Positions 1-7,532 of a stretch of 41,121 nt of DNA are shown one piece after another. The stretch's first letter is position 1. Each line of letters starts with the position of its first letter. Below the pieces are notes generated by a model, which saw only the letters and a list, made by a program, of their open reading frames with translations, had not been told where the DNA came from and did not search any database. The stretch is from a virus, in the IMG/VR virus record IMGVR_UViG_3300033273_000224, positions 1-41,121 of that record. One strand, 5' to 3'. The translations under genes were made by a program, and so were the position numbers.

Positions 1-2
1 AC

Positions 3-218
3 AATGAGGAAGATGTTCCTATGCTGTGGCGTGAAATGGTAGAGCGTACCTATCCTCCACACGCTCGTCCTTGGGAAGCAGAAGCAACCTGGGCAGGCAA
101 GACTGAAGGTATGACACAGAAAGCACTGGAGTCTTGTGCTCGGGGAACTATGTGGACCGATTACAAACCAACACCACTGACTGAGGAGTGGTTGCGTGAA
201 GAGGGATTCATTAAATGA
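3..218 (+). CDS. Hypothetical protein, 5' end outside window
   Basis: The frame is open back to the first bases of the window, so the gene probably starts upstream; an internal ATG at 21 exists but has no reason to be the true start. The visible 71 codons are rich in Trp and charged residues, with no domain I recognise. It ends in an ATGA overlap with the next gene, so it is the first visible member of a tightly coupled run of small genes leading into the 1305-residue protein. Function unknown. Confidence 0.55.
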   Translation, partial: NEEDVPMLWREMVERTYPPHARPWEAEATWAGKTEGMTQKALESCARGTMWTDYKPTPLTEEWLREEGFIK

Positions 219-436
219 AAAAGAAACAACTGCATCAAGTCAAGAGCCGTTGGTATTATATTTTCTGGGGTGCTATGACTGCTACTGTGTTTGTTGGTCA
301 GTCACTGGTGTTCCGTGGATATATGAACATGGCATCCAGTGTAGACCTCTTGACAAGAACCATTCTTGAAGTTAACATTGCTGAGATGGAGGAAGAACTC
401 CGTTCAGAACTCAATAAGAGAGGATTTGAACTATGA
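215..436 (+). CDS. Small membrane-anchored hypothetical protein
   Basis: A 73-residue protein with a basic N-terminus (MKKKQLHQVKSR), then one hydrophobic stretch at roughly residues 15-35 that looks like a signal anchor or single transmembrane helix, then an acidic helical tail (MEEELRSELNKRG). This suggests a short inner-membrane protein with its charged tail on one side. Its start ATG overlaps the stop of the previous gene (ATGA at 215-218) and its stop overlaps the next start (433-436), so translation is probably coupled. Small membrane proteins of this shape are common in cyanomyoviruses; no function is assignable. Confidence 0.7.
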   Translation: MKKKQLHQVKSRWYYIFWGAMTATVFVGQSLVFRGYMNMASSVDLLTRTILEVNIAEMEEELRSELNKRGFEL

Positions 437-675
437 CAAAAGAAGATCGTAACTGGGAAAAGTTTGAGGAATGTGCAGCAGATTATCTCTACGCATTGAA
501 CTATGTTCGTGAAGAGATGTATGGTAAAGGTAATGGTAACTGGTCCAATCTTCCTGGATCTTGTGCCGAAATGGTTCGATCTGTTACCAATGAGATTTGG
601 TACACTGCATTTGAACGGGACTTATATACTCCTCTTCCTCTAAATAAAGAGGAAACAAAAAGTTCAGGTGAATGA
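433..675 (+). CDS. Hypothetical protein, 80 aa
   Basis: A soluble-looking 80-residue protein rich in aromatic residues and Glu, without signal peptide or membrane segment and without a recognised family. It starts in an ATGA overlap with the upstream membrane protein and ends in another ATGA overlap (672-675) with the giant gene downstream, so three start-stop overlaps follow one another here. The unbroken coupling argues that it is a real gene. Function unknown. Confidence 0.65.
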   Translation: MTKEDRNWEKFEECAADYLYALNYVREEMYGKGNGNWSNLPGSCAEMVRSVTNEIWYTAFERDLYTPLPLNKEETKSSGE

Positions 676-3600
676 CAAATAGTGGACCACACTGTTATGG
701 TGAGGACGATCTAAATCTACAACCGACTGGTGATGATGGTTCCTTAGCGACACCTAAGACAGAACCAGACCCACCAGTTGAAGAACTAACAGTCAATCAG
801 GTCATCCAAGAACTGATCGGTCGATGCTATCCAACGCAGGCACCGATCTCCTTGGGTGACCTTTATCAGCCAAGAGAAGAACCAGATACTCAGGTTGATC
901 TTGATATTACAGATCAGATTGGATGGATCTGTGACTTCTTTCCTGACCTGGGCATCTGCGAACAGATCTTTCCTAAAATAAACATCAACGTTTTCGATCC
1001 ACGCACATCAAACTGGCCATACATTGATGTCACTGGCGATTGTGCTGAGGTCGCACGTATTAGAGACGCCAACAGAGCAACCTCCCTGGGTGGTGGACGT
1101 TGGTTAGATACTGAGTCTGGCAAGGAGTATTTCTGTCAGCAGCATGATCCCAACAACGCTTGGGAAAAGTGTGTGAAGGATACTCTGGAGTGTATCTTCA
1201 AACCCTATGCCACAGGCACCTACAAACCCCCACAAGGCGACTGTGAGTCATTCCAACCCCGAGGGTGGAGTGGGAACAAGAAAACTGTTTGCGTCAAGAA
1301 CTGTTACCCCGAGCGTATCCCTGTGTGGGAATGCGTCAGCGGTAATGATGTGGGTGTTCCACAGTTAAAACCATTCTCCAATGAGAATCACAACCATAGG
1401 ATCATCACTACGAATCCAGATGGTTCTTGGAATGGTAAGAAGGTAAGGAATGAAGGTGGTAACAAATACTTCAACAGTGGTTCTACTCGTAGCGTAAGTT
1501 TTAATGGGTTTACTGTGAATGTAACACCCATCAATGATGGTGGTGAGTGGGACTCTGAATGGTGGATCTCTTCTGCACCATCTAACCCAACTATCGGACA
1601 GACATACAGTGGATCTTTTGCTGGTGGTAAGAGAACAGTAGAGGTAGAGATTGAAGTTGTTCGTGGTGGTTCAGGTACTGACCACGCCTATATCACTGCG
1701 GGTGTTGGTGAGACACCCACTCCTCCTGCAGGATATACTCTGACTAGCAACAGTCCTTCCTTCTGGATTCTTAAAGAGCAGGCAAGGGGATCTGTTCCCT
1801 TGTTCCAGTTCTATTCATCCACTTCGGTGGACTCTATGCTGACTATCAACCCTGGTGAACCAGACTCCCCTGGTGCTGGTGAACGCTCGACGATGAACGC
1901 AGCGGGCATGGCCAACGGTAAGGTTCTTGGTTATGCATTTGCAGATGCCAAGGATGGTATTCCTTACATCGGTGACAAAGAAAGTCTTGCACCGCTGCAT
2001 CGTTACTACCAGGGGTATGGAAACGTACAAGACCATGACCACCGAGTTGATATCAACGTTGATGGTGTGTCTCTGCAGGCAGTCAGACGTGGTAACAAGC
2101 AGTTGTATGAGATCCCTGGCAACCTGAAGGTGCCTATGATGATTCACTATGACGTACACAAGGGTGCTGCTGGTTATCAGAACTCTTGGGGTGTCTACAT
2201 CTCAGACCCCGATGGCAACCCTGTATGGGGTCGTGTGATCCTTGCCGATGCAACGAACAGTGTCGGTTTCGGTGAGTACAAGGTACCTCTTAGCATCCTC
2301 AGACAGTACGCTGGTGGTAATGTAGGTTTCTTCCTGGTACCAGATGGTAATCGCAATGGTGCTAGCAACGGACAATCAGTTACGTTCTCGGATACTGGTA
2401 ACGGATGGAGAAGTAGTCTCAACAGTGCTGAATCAAACTACACCCTGTTCTCAGACCATAGGATTAACTACAACAAGAAAGACTTCACTCGTTGGGAAGG
2501 TGACAACTACCAGTGGTGGGAAGATCTTCTGAATGGTGATGATGATTATGATGACTGTAAGATGTTTTACTGGGTGCAGTATGGCATCAGTACATATTTG
2601 TATGAAGGTATTGCTGCATATGTCTTCCGAGATAATGCACCACCTAGAGTAGAGATTCCCATTCAAACCAGAACACCTTGCGATGGTAGGGTGTTGCGAG
2701 AACCATTCCGAGAGGTGCACCTGATCCGTTCTGATTGTGGATCTGTAACCAAGTCAGAACAACGTGCAGACTATGAGTGTGGACCGTGCACTGGTTCTTA
2801 CATGGTTGAACTGAACAAGACTCAGAACGTTTCAGTTGTCGATGCCATGGTTGGTTATCAACTACAGGCATTTGGATCTATGATCTCTAGTTCTGAATCG
2901 GAATGTATGCAGTTTGGTGTTGTTCTCAAGAGGAATGGATCGACGATTTATTCTGAGGACTTCATCATGAAGTATTGGCCAGAGATTGGTACAGTTCTTA
3001 CCACGTTTGATGCTGCACCTGGGGATACTCTGACCTTTGAGATCACTGACATCACCAATGCAAACTTAGTATCCAACAACCAAGTTAAGTTTGGTTTGTT
3101 TGACCCAGTGGATCTGAAGTATGATTCTATTTGGCCTGTCTCTCTGGGTAGTACCAGTGACATGGACCCAGGCATGACTAACATCAACACTGGATATACA
3201 AACGGTGGTGTGGTTCATGGTCTGAGGATGGACTGTCAGTACACACAGAGAAAGGATGATGATCGTGTGTGGTCTGTATGGTCTGGTAGGAACGGTACTC
3301 CTGGCATTGGTAATAGTGACACCCGAGGGTATAAGTCTCCTCTGGTCTGGGAGAACGCTGCTCCTAGGGCATCCATTGAGGTCACTACAAGGGGTCCAGA
3401 GAGCGGTTCAAGGGGCAGAGACTCGCTCTATGCTATGTTCTATGCCGATGATCGCATTCTTACCCGTGGAGACATCCGTGCAGGTGGTATGTGGATCATG
3501 GAACCCGACTATGATGACCCGTCACACGATGACACTTGGTACTATGGCAACGAAGACAACATTGGATTCGGTAGCAAGGGTGCCAAAATGGTGTTTGGTT

Positions 3601-4589
3601 TCGGTCAGTTCTTAGTCTCCGACGGACAGTACGGTCCCCATAGAGGAACCGCACAAGAAAAACGTCTGTCCTTCCCATCATGGCCTGTTTCTAGGGTTGA
3701 GTGTTTGCCGATGCCATTCTTCGGTGAGTACAGATACTTTGACCGTGGTCTCTTTGGATGGTGGGCAGATCATCCCGACCTTGTAAGTGCTGAGGATGGT
3801 ATTGATCCTGGTCAATCAGCTGGTAGTGCTAGCGTCAGTCAGTTGTACTCTGCAGTTGAGCAGGCAGGGATGCTTCAATCGGAGCAGACCTTCTTTGGTA
3901 ACTATACCAACTGGCACCCCGATGCATGGTTCCAAGACTATTACCTGAGGGATGAGCGTCATCCTATTGGTGATGCTAAGGTTCGTGTGATGTTTATTCC
4001 TGTTCCTCTCAACGATGCGAAGTCTTCTAGAGAGTTTGTTGCTCAGGAGTCTGGGGCATATGCCAGCGGGGAAGTCACCACAGAAAACGGAAACGTTTCT
4101 TCCAAAGCATTCCGTGACCGTCAGCAAACTAAGATGGCAGTCTGGGTGGAAGTTGTAGAGATTCTGGACGCTGGTAGTGGGTACAGAACTGGTGATTCAT
4201 TCACTTTCCACTATCCTCCCAAGAGGGATAAGGATACGGAGAACCCTGCTAACACACCGTACTACCCTGATCAAGAAGCAAACTTTAACCTCCCACAGCA
4301 GTGGAAGTATCACAGCAGGGTAGAAGGACCCATTGACATCAAGAGAAATAAGAGTTATTATGCTGATGATTATGCTAGGAGAGTAGACAGAATAACTATT
4401 CCCAAGCGTACTCCTTATGAGGCTATATACCAGGAGTCCCACAACAAAAACTCAAAGGTGTGGTACTGGTGTAGTAATAAGGATGAACATCGGATTAAGT
4501 TCCGTATCAGAGTAGGTCAGACAAATCCCGAAACGGGTTCTGCATCTGACGTTGCTGAGATCCCAAATGATTTTAATGGATTTTACTAA
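672..4589 (+). CDS. Giant virion-like protein, 1305 aa
   Basis: The largest protein in the window. There is no signal peptide or obvious enzyme motif. The composition (Gly, Asn, Asp, Ser, aromatic residues; long beta-prone stretches) resembles phage structural proteins. The N-terminal 60 residues are acidic and Pro-rich. A cysteine cluster lies at about residues 155-225 with several CxxxxxC-like spacings. Two related segments end in NAPPRVEI and NAAPRASI (about residues 655 and 897), hinting at an internal domain duplication. Similar very large proteins are common in cyanomyovirus structural regions, so a baseplate, fibre or decoration role is the best inference. It sits apart from the main tail module, before early-type genes, and its start is fixed by the ATGA overlap. 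No T4 homologue recognised. Confidence 0.75.
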   Translation: MTNSGPHCYGEDDLNLQPTGDDGSLATPKTEPDPPVEELTVNQVIQELIGRCYPTQAPISLGDLYQPREEPDTQVDLDITDQIGWICDFFPDLGICEQIFPKININVFDPRTSNWPYIDVTGDCAEVARIRDANRATSLGGGRWLDTESGKEYFCQQHDPNNAWEKCVKDTLECIFKPYATGTYKPPQGDCESFQPRGWSGNKKTVCVKNCYPERIPVWECVSGNDVGVPQLKPFSNENHNHRIITTNPDGSWNGKKVRNEGGNKYFNSGSTRSVSFNGFTVNVTPINDGGEWDSEWWISSAPSNPTIGQTYSGSFAGGKRTVEVEIEVVRGGSGTDHAYITAGVGETPTPPAGYTLTSNSPSFWILKEQARGSVPLFQFYSSTSVDSMLTINPGEPDSPGAGERSTMNAAGMANGKVLGYAFADAKDGIPYIGDKESLAPLHRYYQGYGNVQDHDHRVDINVDGVSLQAVRRGNKQLYEIPGNLKVPMMIHYDVHKGAAGYQNSWGVYISDPDGNPVWGRVILADATNSVGFGEYKVPLSILRQYAGGNVGFFLVPDGNRNGASNGQSVTFSDTGNGWRSSLNSAESNYTLFSDHRINYNKKDFTRWEGDNYQWWEDLLNGDDDYDDCKMFYWVQYGISTYLYEGIAAYVFRDNAPPRVEIPIQTRTPCDGRVLREPFREVHLIRSDCGSVTKSEQRADYECGPCTGSYMVELNKTQNVSVVDAMVGYQLQAFGSMISSSESECMQFGVVLKRNGSTIYSEDFIMKYWPEIGTVLTTFDAAPGDTLTFEITDITNANLVSNNQVKFGLFDPVDLKYDSIWPVSLGSTSDMDPGMTNINTGYTNGGVVHGLRMDCQYTQRKDDDRVWSVWSGRNGTPGIGNSDTRGYKSPLVWENAAPRASIEVTTRGPESGSRGRDSLYAMFYADDRILTRGDIRAGGMWIMEPDYDDPSHDDTWYYGNEDNIGFGSKGAKMVFGFGQFLVSDGQYGPHRGTAQEKRLSFPSWPVSRVECLPMPFFGEYRYFDRGLFGWWADHPDLVSAEDGIDPGQSAGSASVSQLYSAVEQAGMLQSEQTFFGNYTNWHPDAWFQDYYLRDERHPIGDAKVRVMFIPVPLNDAKSSREFVAQESGAYASGEVTTENGNVSSKAFRDRQQTKMAVWVEVVEILDAGSGYRTGDSFTFHYPPKRDKDTENPANTPYYPDQEANFNLPQQWKYHSRVEGPIDIKRNKSYYADDYARRVDRITIPKRTPYEAIYQESHNKNSKVWYWCSNKDEHRIKFRIRVGQTNPETGSASDVAEIPNDFNGFY

Positions 4590-4915
4590 TGAGTGAAGGT
4601 TTTGGTAGAGAGAAGGCGGCAGACCGTCGCCTCTCTCAATCTATGAAGGAGTTGAAACAGATACGAGAGGTGCTGAAGAAGTATCCTAACGACCACAAAG
4701 GTCGTAAGAAAATGCTGAAGCGACTCAAGAAGTATTGGCGTTCTCCTCTGGGTGAACTGGAAAGGATCTCGATCCAACCCATGTCAGCAGAGGACTACAT
4801 CTTTGAACCAGTGACAGAACCTGTTGTCGCTGAAGATAAACCTGAGGATGATCAGGACACGCTGTCTGAAGAAGACAAGCAACTGTTACTTGATGCATTG
4901 AGAAAGAAGAAATGA
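4589..4915 (+). CDS. Charged helical hypothetical protein, 108 aa
   Basis: Starts in a TAATG overlap with the stop of the 1305-residue gene, so it is probably co-translated with it. The first 55 residues are strongly basic and helical (Lys/Arg-rich), the last 40 strongly acidic, and the protein ends in a basic RKKK. Such a bipolar, probably coiled protein could be a chaperone or scaffold-like partner of the large upstream protein, but this is inference. No known family recognised. Confidence 0.65.
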   Translation: MSEGFGREKAADRRLSQSMKELKQIREVLKKYPNDHKGRKKMLKRLKKYWRSPLGELERISIQPMSAEDYIFEPVTEPVVAEDKPEDDQDTLSEEDKQLLLDALRKKK

Positions 4916-4918
4916 AGT

Positions 4919-4947
4919 TTGACATCCCTTGAACTGGGTGCTATACT
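4919..4947 (+). promoter_or_regulatory. Near-consensus sigma-70-type promoter
   Basis: TTGACA at 4919-4924, a 17-nt spacer, and TATACT at 4942-4947. Five of six positions match in the -10 and all six in the -35. Transcription would begin near 4954 and reach the ATG at 4983 after about 30 nt. The -35 begins just past the stop of the preceding gene. This is a typical early promoter for host RNA polymerase. Confidence 0.75.
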
Positions 4948-4982
4948 TGACGAGATCTACCCTTACGCTTACTCGGAGACTT

Positions 4983-5123
4983 ATGGCGAAGAGAACACAC
5001 GTTGACAAGAACGGCAACACTTGGGAATGGGACGAGACTCCCGAAGTCGTTGCAGCAGTAAGGAAGTTGCATGAACACCAACTTCATCGTCCCAATCCCC
5101 CACGTCAGGGTTCCAACACATAA
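4983..5123 (+). CDS. Small early hypothetical protein, 46 aa
   Basis: The frame is open from a TTG at 4929, but that would place the start inside the promoter, so the ATG at 4983 is chosen; GGAG at 4975-4978 lies just upstream. The protein (MAKRTHVDKNGNTWEWDETP...) has a short Trp-rich N-terminal segment, a helical middle and a basic Pro-rich tail. Its near-consensus promoter suggests immediate-early expression, and small early phage proteins often bind host targets, but no homology supports a specific role. Confidence 0.55.
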   Translation: MAKRTHVDKNGNTWEWDETPEVVAAVRKLHEHQLHRPNPPRQGSNT

Positions 5124-5132
5124 CTGGCACAC

Positions 5133-5167
5133 TTGACAGAACTACGCTCTCTGATGTAGTATAAATA
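5133..5167 (+). promoter_or_regulatory. Composite early/late promoter upstream of beta-barrel gene
   Basis: TTGACA at 5133-5138 is followed after 18 nt by TAGTAT (5157-5162). Overlapping that -10 is a perfect T4 late octamer TATAAATA at 5160-5167. One site could therefore serve host sigma-70-type polymerase early and the gp55/gp33-modified polymerase late. It lies directly after the stop codon of the 46-residue gene and about 150 nt before the next start. Confidence 0.6.
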
Positions 5168-5205
5168 CCGAGTCGTGACAAATGTTACGATTTACAACAG
5201 ATCAC

Positions 5206-5294
5206 GATCCCTCAACTACTCGGATCGGGTCTACTGTATAATGAACAAGCGATCGGGACAACCCGATTCTCCATCTGTGGGTAACCACTCCACA
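5206..5294 (+). promoter_or_regulatory. Structured 5' leader with competing stems
   Basis: The leader of the beta-barrel gene contains several inverted repeats: GATCC 5206-5210 with GGATC 5222-5226; ATCGGG 5252-5257 with CCCGAT 5262-5267 (loop ACAA); and TGTGG 5276-5280 with CCACA 5290-5294. ATCGGGT at 5224-5230 can instead pair with ACCCGAT at 5261-5267, which excludes the first two stems. This may be a regulatory leader or simply stabilise the mRNA. No known riboswitch class recognised. Confidence 0.35.
5237..5242 (+). promoter_or_regulatory. Possible second promoter (-10 TATAAT)
   Basis: A perfect -10 hexamer TATAAT 80 nt before the beta-barrel start codon. No good -35 lies at the usual distance, so it is a weaker call than the upstream site. 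Some cyanobacterial promoters rely mainly on the -10 element, which keeps it plausible. Confidence 0.35.
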
Positions 5295-5321
5295 AGTAAA
5301 CTAACATAACAGGAAACAACT

Positions 5322-5693
5322 ATGATTAAATCCGCAATCGCAGCTGTCGCTGCTGCTCCCCTCTTCGCTGGCGCTGCCCTTGCAGGTCCCTACGTTAACG
5401 TAGAAGCGAACTCTGGTTTCACTGGATCGGACTACACTGGCACGACGACTGACCTCCACGTTGGTTATGAAGGTCCGATCGGTGAGTCTGCTTCCTACTA
5501 CGTCCAAGCTGGTGCTTCGGTCGTCTCCCCTGACGGTGGCGACGTTGATACCGTCCCTTCTGGTAAGGCAGGTCTGGGCGTCTCTGTAACCGAGAGGCTC
5601 GGTGTCTATGGTGAAGTCTCCTTCATCGGTTCTGGTGATTCCAGCATCGACCGTGGATACGGCACCAAGGCAGGTCTGAAGTATTCCTTCTGA
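5322..5693 (+). CDS. Exported beta-barrel-like (outer-membrane/porin-like) protein
   Basis: A 123-residue protein with a clear Sec signal peptide (MIKSAIAAVAAAPLFAGAALA, cleavage probable after ALA at residue 21). The mature part of about 100 residues alternates polar and hydrophobic residues with regular Gly turns, and ends in Tyr-Ser-Phe, the terminal aromatic typical of outer-membrane barrels. It resembles small OmpA/Opa-type barrels. In an infected cyanobacterium it would be exported to the outer membrane. It is monocistronic, with its own promoter(s), a long structured leader, an AGGAAA ribosome site and a strong terminator. Possible roles are superinfection exclusion, envelope modification or help in release; none is shown. 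Related short exported proteins are, as far as I recall, present in other cyanomyoviruses. Confidence 0.75.
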   Translation: MIKSAIAAVAAAPLFAGAALAGPYVNVEANSGFTGSDYTGTTTDLHVGYEGPIGESASYYVQAGASVVSPDGGDVDTVPSGKAGLGVSVTERLGVYGEVSFIGSGDSSIDRGYGTKAGLKYSF

Positions 5694-5718
5694 TCTACTG
5701 AGTAGCATGTAATATGCT

Positions 5719-5741
5719 GGGGACCTGCGGGTCCCCTTTTT
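5719..5741 (+). terminator. Intrinsic terminator after beta-barrel gene
   Basis: A perfect 7-bp GC-rich stem GGGGACC (5719-5725) and GGTCCCC (5730-5736) with a TGCG tetraloop, followed by five T residues (5737-5741). It lies 26 nt after the stop codon and isolates the beta-barrel gene from the glutaredoxin operon. Confidence 0.9.
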
Positions 5742-5742
5742 A

Positions 5743-5749
5743 CTAAATA
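5743..5749 (+). promoter_or_regulatory. Late-type promoter motif CTAAATA
   Basis: CTAAATA directly after the terminator T-run and 20 nt before the glutaredoxin ATG. It is a one-base variant of the T4 late -10 element. The same heptamer precedes several other genes in intergenic positions here. Confidence 0.5.
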
Positions 5750-5769
5750 GATTGAGTTGATGCTTTACT

Positions 5770-6021
5770 ATGAGTGCTAATCCTGGATCTGCGTTGATCT
5801 ATTCCCGTGCTGGGTGTCCATACTGCAGCAAGATTGTAGAAGTATTTCGATCGAAAGGTTGGTCCTATACTGAGTACAAACTGAACGAACAGTTTACTCG
5901 GGACCAGTTTAATAAACAGTTCGGTCCTGGTTCAACTTTCCCTCAAGTCATTCTTAACGGAAGACGCATGGGTGGTTGCACCGATACGGTAAAATACTTA
6001 CGTGAGAACAAGTTTCTTTAA
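5770..6021 (+). CDS. grx: Glutaredoxin
   Basis: An 83-residue thioredoxin-fold protein with the dithiol active site CPYC at residues 16-19, the TFPQV cis-proline segment near residue 57, and a GG-x-TD glutathione-site-like motif (MGGCTDT) after it. Length and motif order match class I glutaredoxins. It would reduce disulfides, notably to recharge ribonucleotide reductase for phage dNTP synthesis. It starts shortly after a CTAAATA motif and ends in a TAATG overlap with the next gene. Glutaredoxins are standard in T4-like phages, including those of cyanobacteria. Confidence 0.92.
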   Translation: MSANPGSALIYSRAGCPYCSKIVEVFRSKGWSYTEYKLNEQFTRDQFNKQFGPGSTFPQVILNGRRMGGCTDTVKYLRENKFL

Positions 6022-6377
6022 TGACTGACACAGAAGAACTCTACACGATCATTGATCGCGCCATCGACGAGGCGACCATCAATGGTCGTTTTTTATTCAA
6101 CATGTACACTTACCTGAAGCAGAATAAGTGGACTCGTCGGGAGACTAATGAGTTCATTGAGTCTTCTGCTGCAGCACAGATCAGCAATCTTGTCTTAGAA
6201 CTCGAAGGTTATATCAAGGGAGAAGACAAGACACTCAAGGAGGCATATGGTCACCTTTCCAAACCAAAGGCAAGGAAGATCAAGGACTATTGCTACAAGA
6301 TCCTGGAGGATGCTTGGAAGTATCATGCCGAGCGGAGACCAGGACGTAAGAAAGGTTCCAAGAATCGTCCTAAATAA
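6021..6377 (+). CDS. Conserved-type hypothetical protein, 118 aa, basic C-terminus
   Basis: Translationally coupled to glutaredoxin by a TAATG overlap. The protein looks all-helical, and its last 13 residues are strongly basic (RPGRKKGSKNRPK), resembling an AT-hook or nucleic-acid-binding tail. There is no membrane segment. Its place at the head of the replication block makes a DNA- or RNA-binding role plausible, but that is inference. Confidence 0.65.
   Translation: MTDTEELYTIIDRAIDEATINGRFLFNMYTYLKQNKWTRRETNEFIESSAAAQISNLVLELEGYIKGEDKTLKEAYGHLSKPKARKIKDYCYKILEDAWKYHAERRPGRKKGSKNRPK
6370..6376 (+). promoter_or_regulatory. Late-type promoter motif CTAAATA
   Basis: CTAAATA overlaps the stop codon of the preceding gene and lies about 30 nt before the next ATG at 6407, the spacing expected for a T4-type late promoter variant. 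Confidence 0.4.
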
Positions 6378-6406
6378 TACACATAGAGCAATCGGAGGTA
6401 TGCCCC

Positions 6407-6646
6407 ATGGCAGATGCATCGTTTTTGTACATTGCCTTTTTCCTCACGATTGGATCCTTCGTTCTGGGGTTTCTTGCATCCTGGAACCTCCGCAAGGTCT
6501 GGGACGAATGGAAAGAGCGTGCTGAGTACGCAGCAGTCGTGATGCACCCTGAAATGTATCAAGATGGAGAACCCGTCAACCCCGCTGACCTTCTCTACTT
6601 GACCTTCGGGGACGATGATGATATGATTGACGATGAAGATGATTGA
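6407..6646 (+). CDS. Small membrane protein with acidic tail, 79 aa
   Basis: CGGAGG at 6393-6398 sets the start at 6407 rather than the out-of-frame ATG at 6400. Residues about 6-27 form one transmembrane helix (FLYIAFFLTIGSFVLGFLAS). A short amphipathic region follows, then a nearly all-Asp/Glu C-terminal tail. It is probably anchored in the inner membrane with the acidic tail in the cytoplasm. It precedes RNase H by six bases. Function unknown. Confidence 0.7.
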   Translation: MADASFLYIAFFLTIGSFVLGFLASWNLRKVWDEWKERAEYAAVVMHPEMYQDGEPVNPADLLYLTFGDDDDMIDDEDD

Positions 6647-6652
6647 GGTCTG

Positions 6653-7531
6653 ATGATCCTTGTCGATATGAATCAGGTTTGCATCAGCAACCTGATGGTT
6701 TCTCTCTCCACCACGTCAAATCAAGTTGATGACGGTCTCATCCGTCACATGGTACTGAACTCCCTGTTACTCTACCGTTCTAAGTTCGGCAAAGAGTACG
6801 GGGAGTTGGTCCTTTGCTATGATAGTAAGAACTACTGGCGTCGTAAGTATTTTCAATACTACAAGTCCAACCGTAAGAAAGATCGTGAACGTTCTTCTCT
6901 TGACTGGACTGCCATCTTTGATCAGATCAATCGGATCAAAGAAGAGATTCGTACTAACATGCCCTACAAAGTTGTAGAGGTAGATGGTGCTGAAGCAGAT
7001 GATGTTATTGCTATCCTGTGTAAGGATCAGGGGCATCGTAACATCCGTCTGATGAACAACATGCAACCCCCACAGAAGGTGTTGATTCTCAGTGCGGATA
7101 AAGACTTCATGCAACTGCAGAAGTATCAGTTCGTCAGTCAGTACAATCCTATTCAGAAGAAGTTCGTTGTCTCTGATGATCCCCACCAGTATGTTGCTGA
7201 ACATATTCTCAAAGGCGATCGTTCTGATGGTATCCCCAACTTCCTGTCTGATGATGACACCTTTGTGAATGGTAAGAGGCAGCGTCCTCTGGGTAGGGGT
7301 AAGATTCAAACGTGGTCTGTACTTTCCCCCGAAGAGTTCTGCACTGAGCAAACTGCCAAGAACTATGAACGCAATCGCGTCCTGATTGACTTCGACTGCA
7401 TCCCAAAACAGGTCGAAGAGGATGTGCTAAATAAGTACGAAACAATCCAACCACCCTCGCGTGGTGCCATGTTTACATACTTCGCTCAGAACAAACTGAA
7501 CGAACTCATGAACCATATTACGGAGTTTTGA
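6653..7531 (+). CDS. rnh: RNase H / 5' flap nuclease (T4 Rnh, FEN-1 family)
   Basis: A 292-residue member of the FEN-1/T4 RNase H family. It removes RNA primers and 5' flaps from lagging-strand fragments during phage DNA replication. Visible metal-site motifs in order: ILVD at the N-terminus, LCYDSKNYWRRKYF with the family's basic helix (YKSNRKKDRE), EVDGAEADDVIAIL, and LSADKDFMQL; HILKGDRSDGIPN then forms the helix-hairpin DNA-binding element. Length is close to T4 RNase H (about 305 aa). It precedes small genes and ThyX, and gp32 lies 4 kb downstream. Confidence 0.92.
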   Translation: MILVDMNQVCISNLMVSLSTTSNQVDDGLIRHMVLNSLLLYRSKFGKEYGELVLCYDSKNYWRRKYFQYYKSNRKKDRERSSLDWTAIFDQINRIKEEIRTNMPYKVVEVDGAEADDVIAILCKDQGHRNIRLMNNMQPPQKVLILSADKDFMQLQKYQFVSQYNPIQKKFVVSDDPHQYVAEHILKGDRSDGIPNFLSDDDTFVNGKRQRPLGRGKIQTWSVLSPEEFCTEQTAKNYERNRVLIDFDCIPKQVEEDVLNKYETIQPPSRGAMFTYFAQNKLNELMNHITEF

Positions 7532-7532
7532 A

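Noticed and set aside
6767-7351. 194-codon minus-strand frame opposite RNase H
   Set aside because: Antisense to a clear enzyme gene with conserved motifs; no supporting signals.
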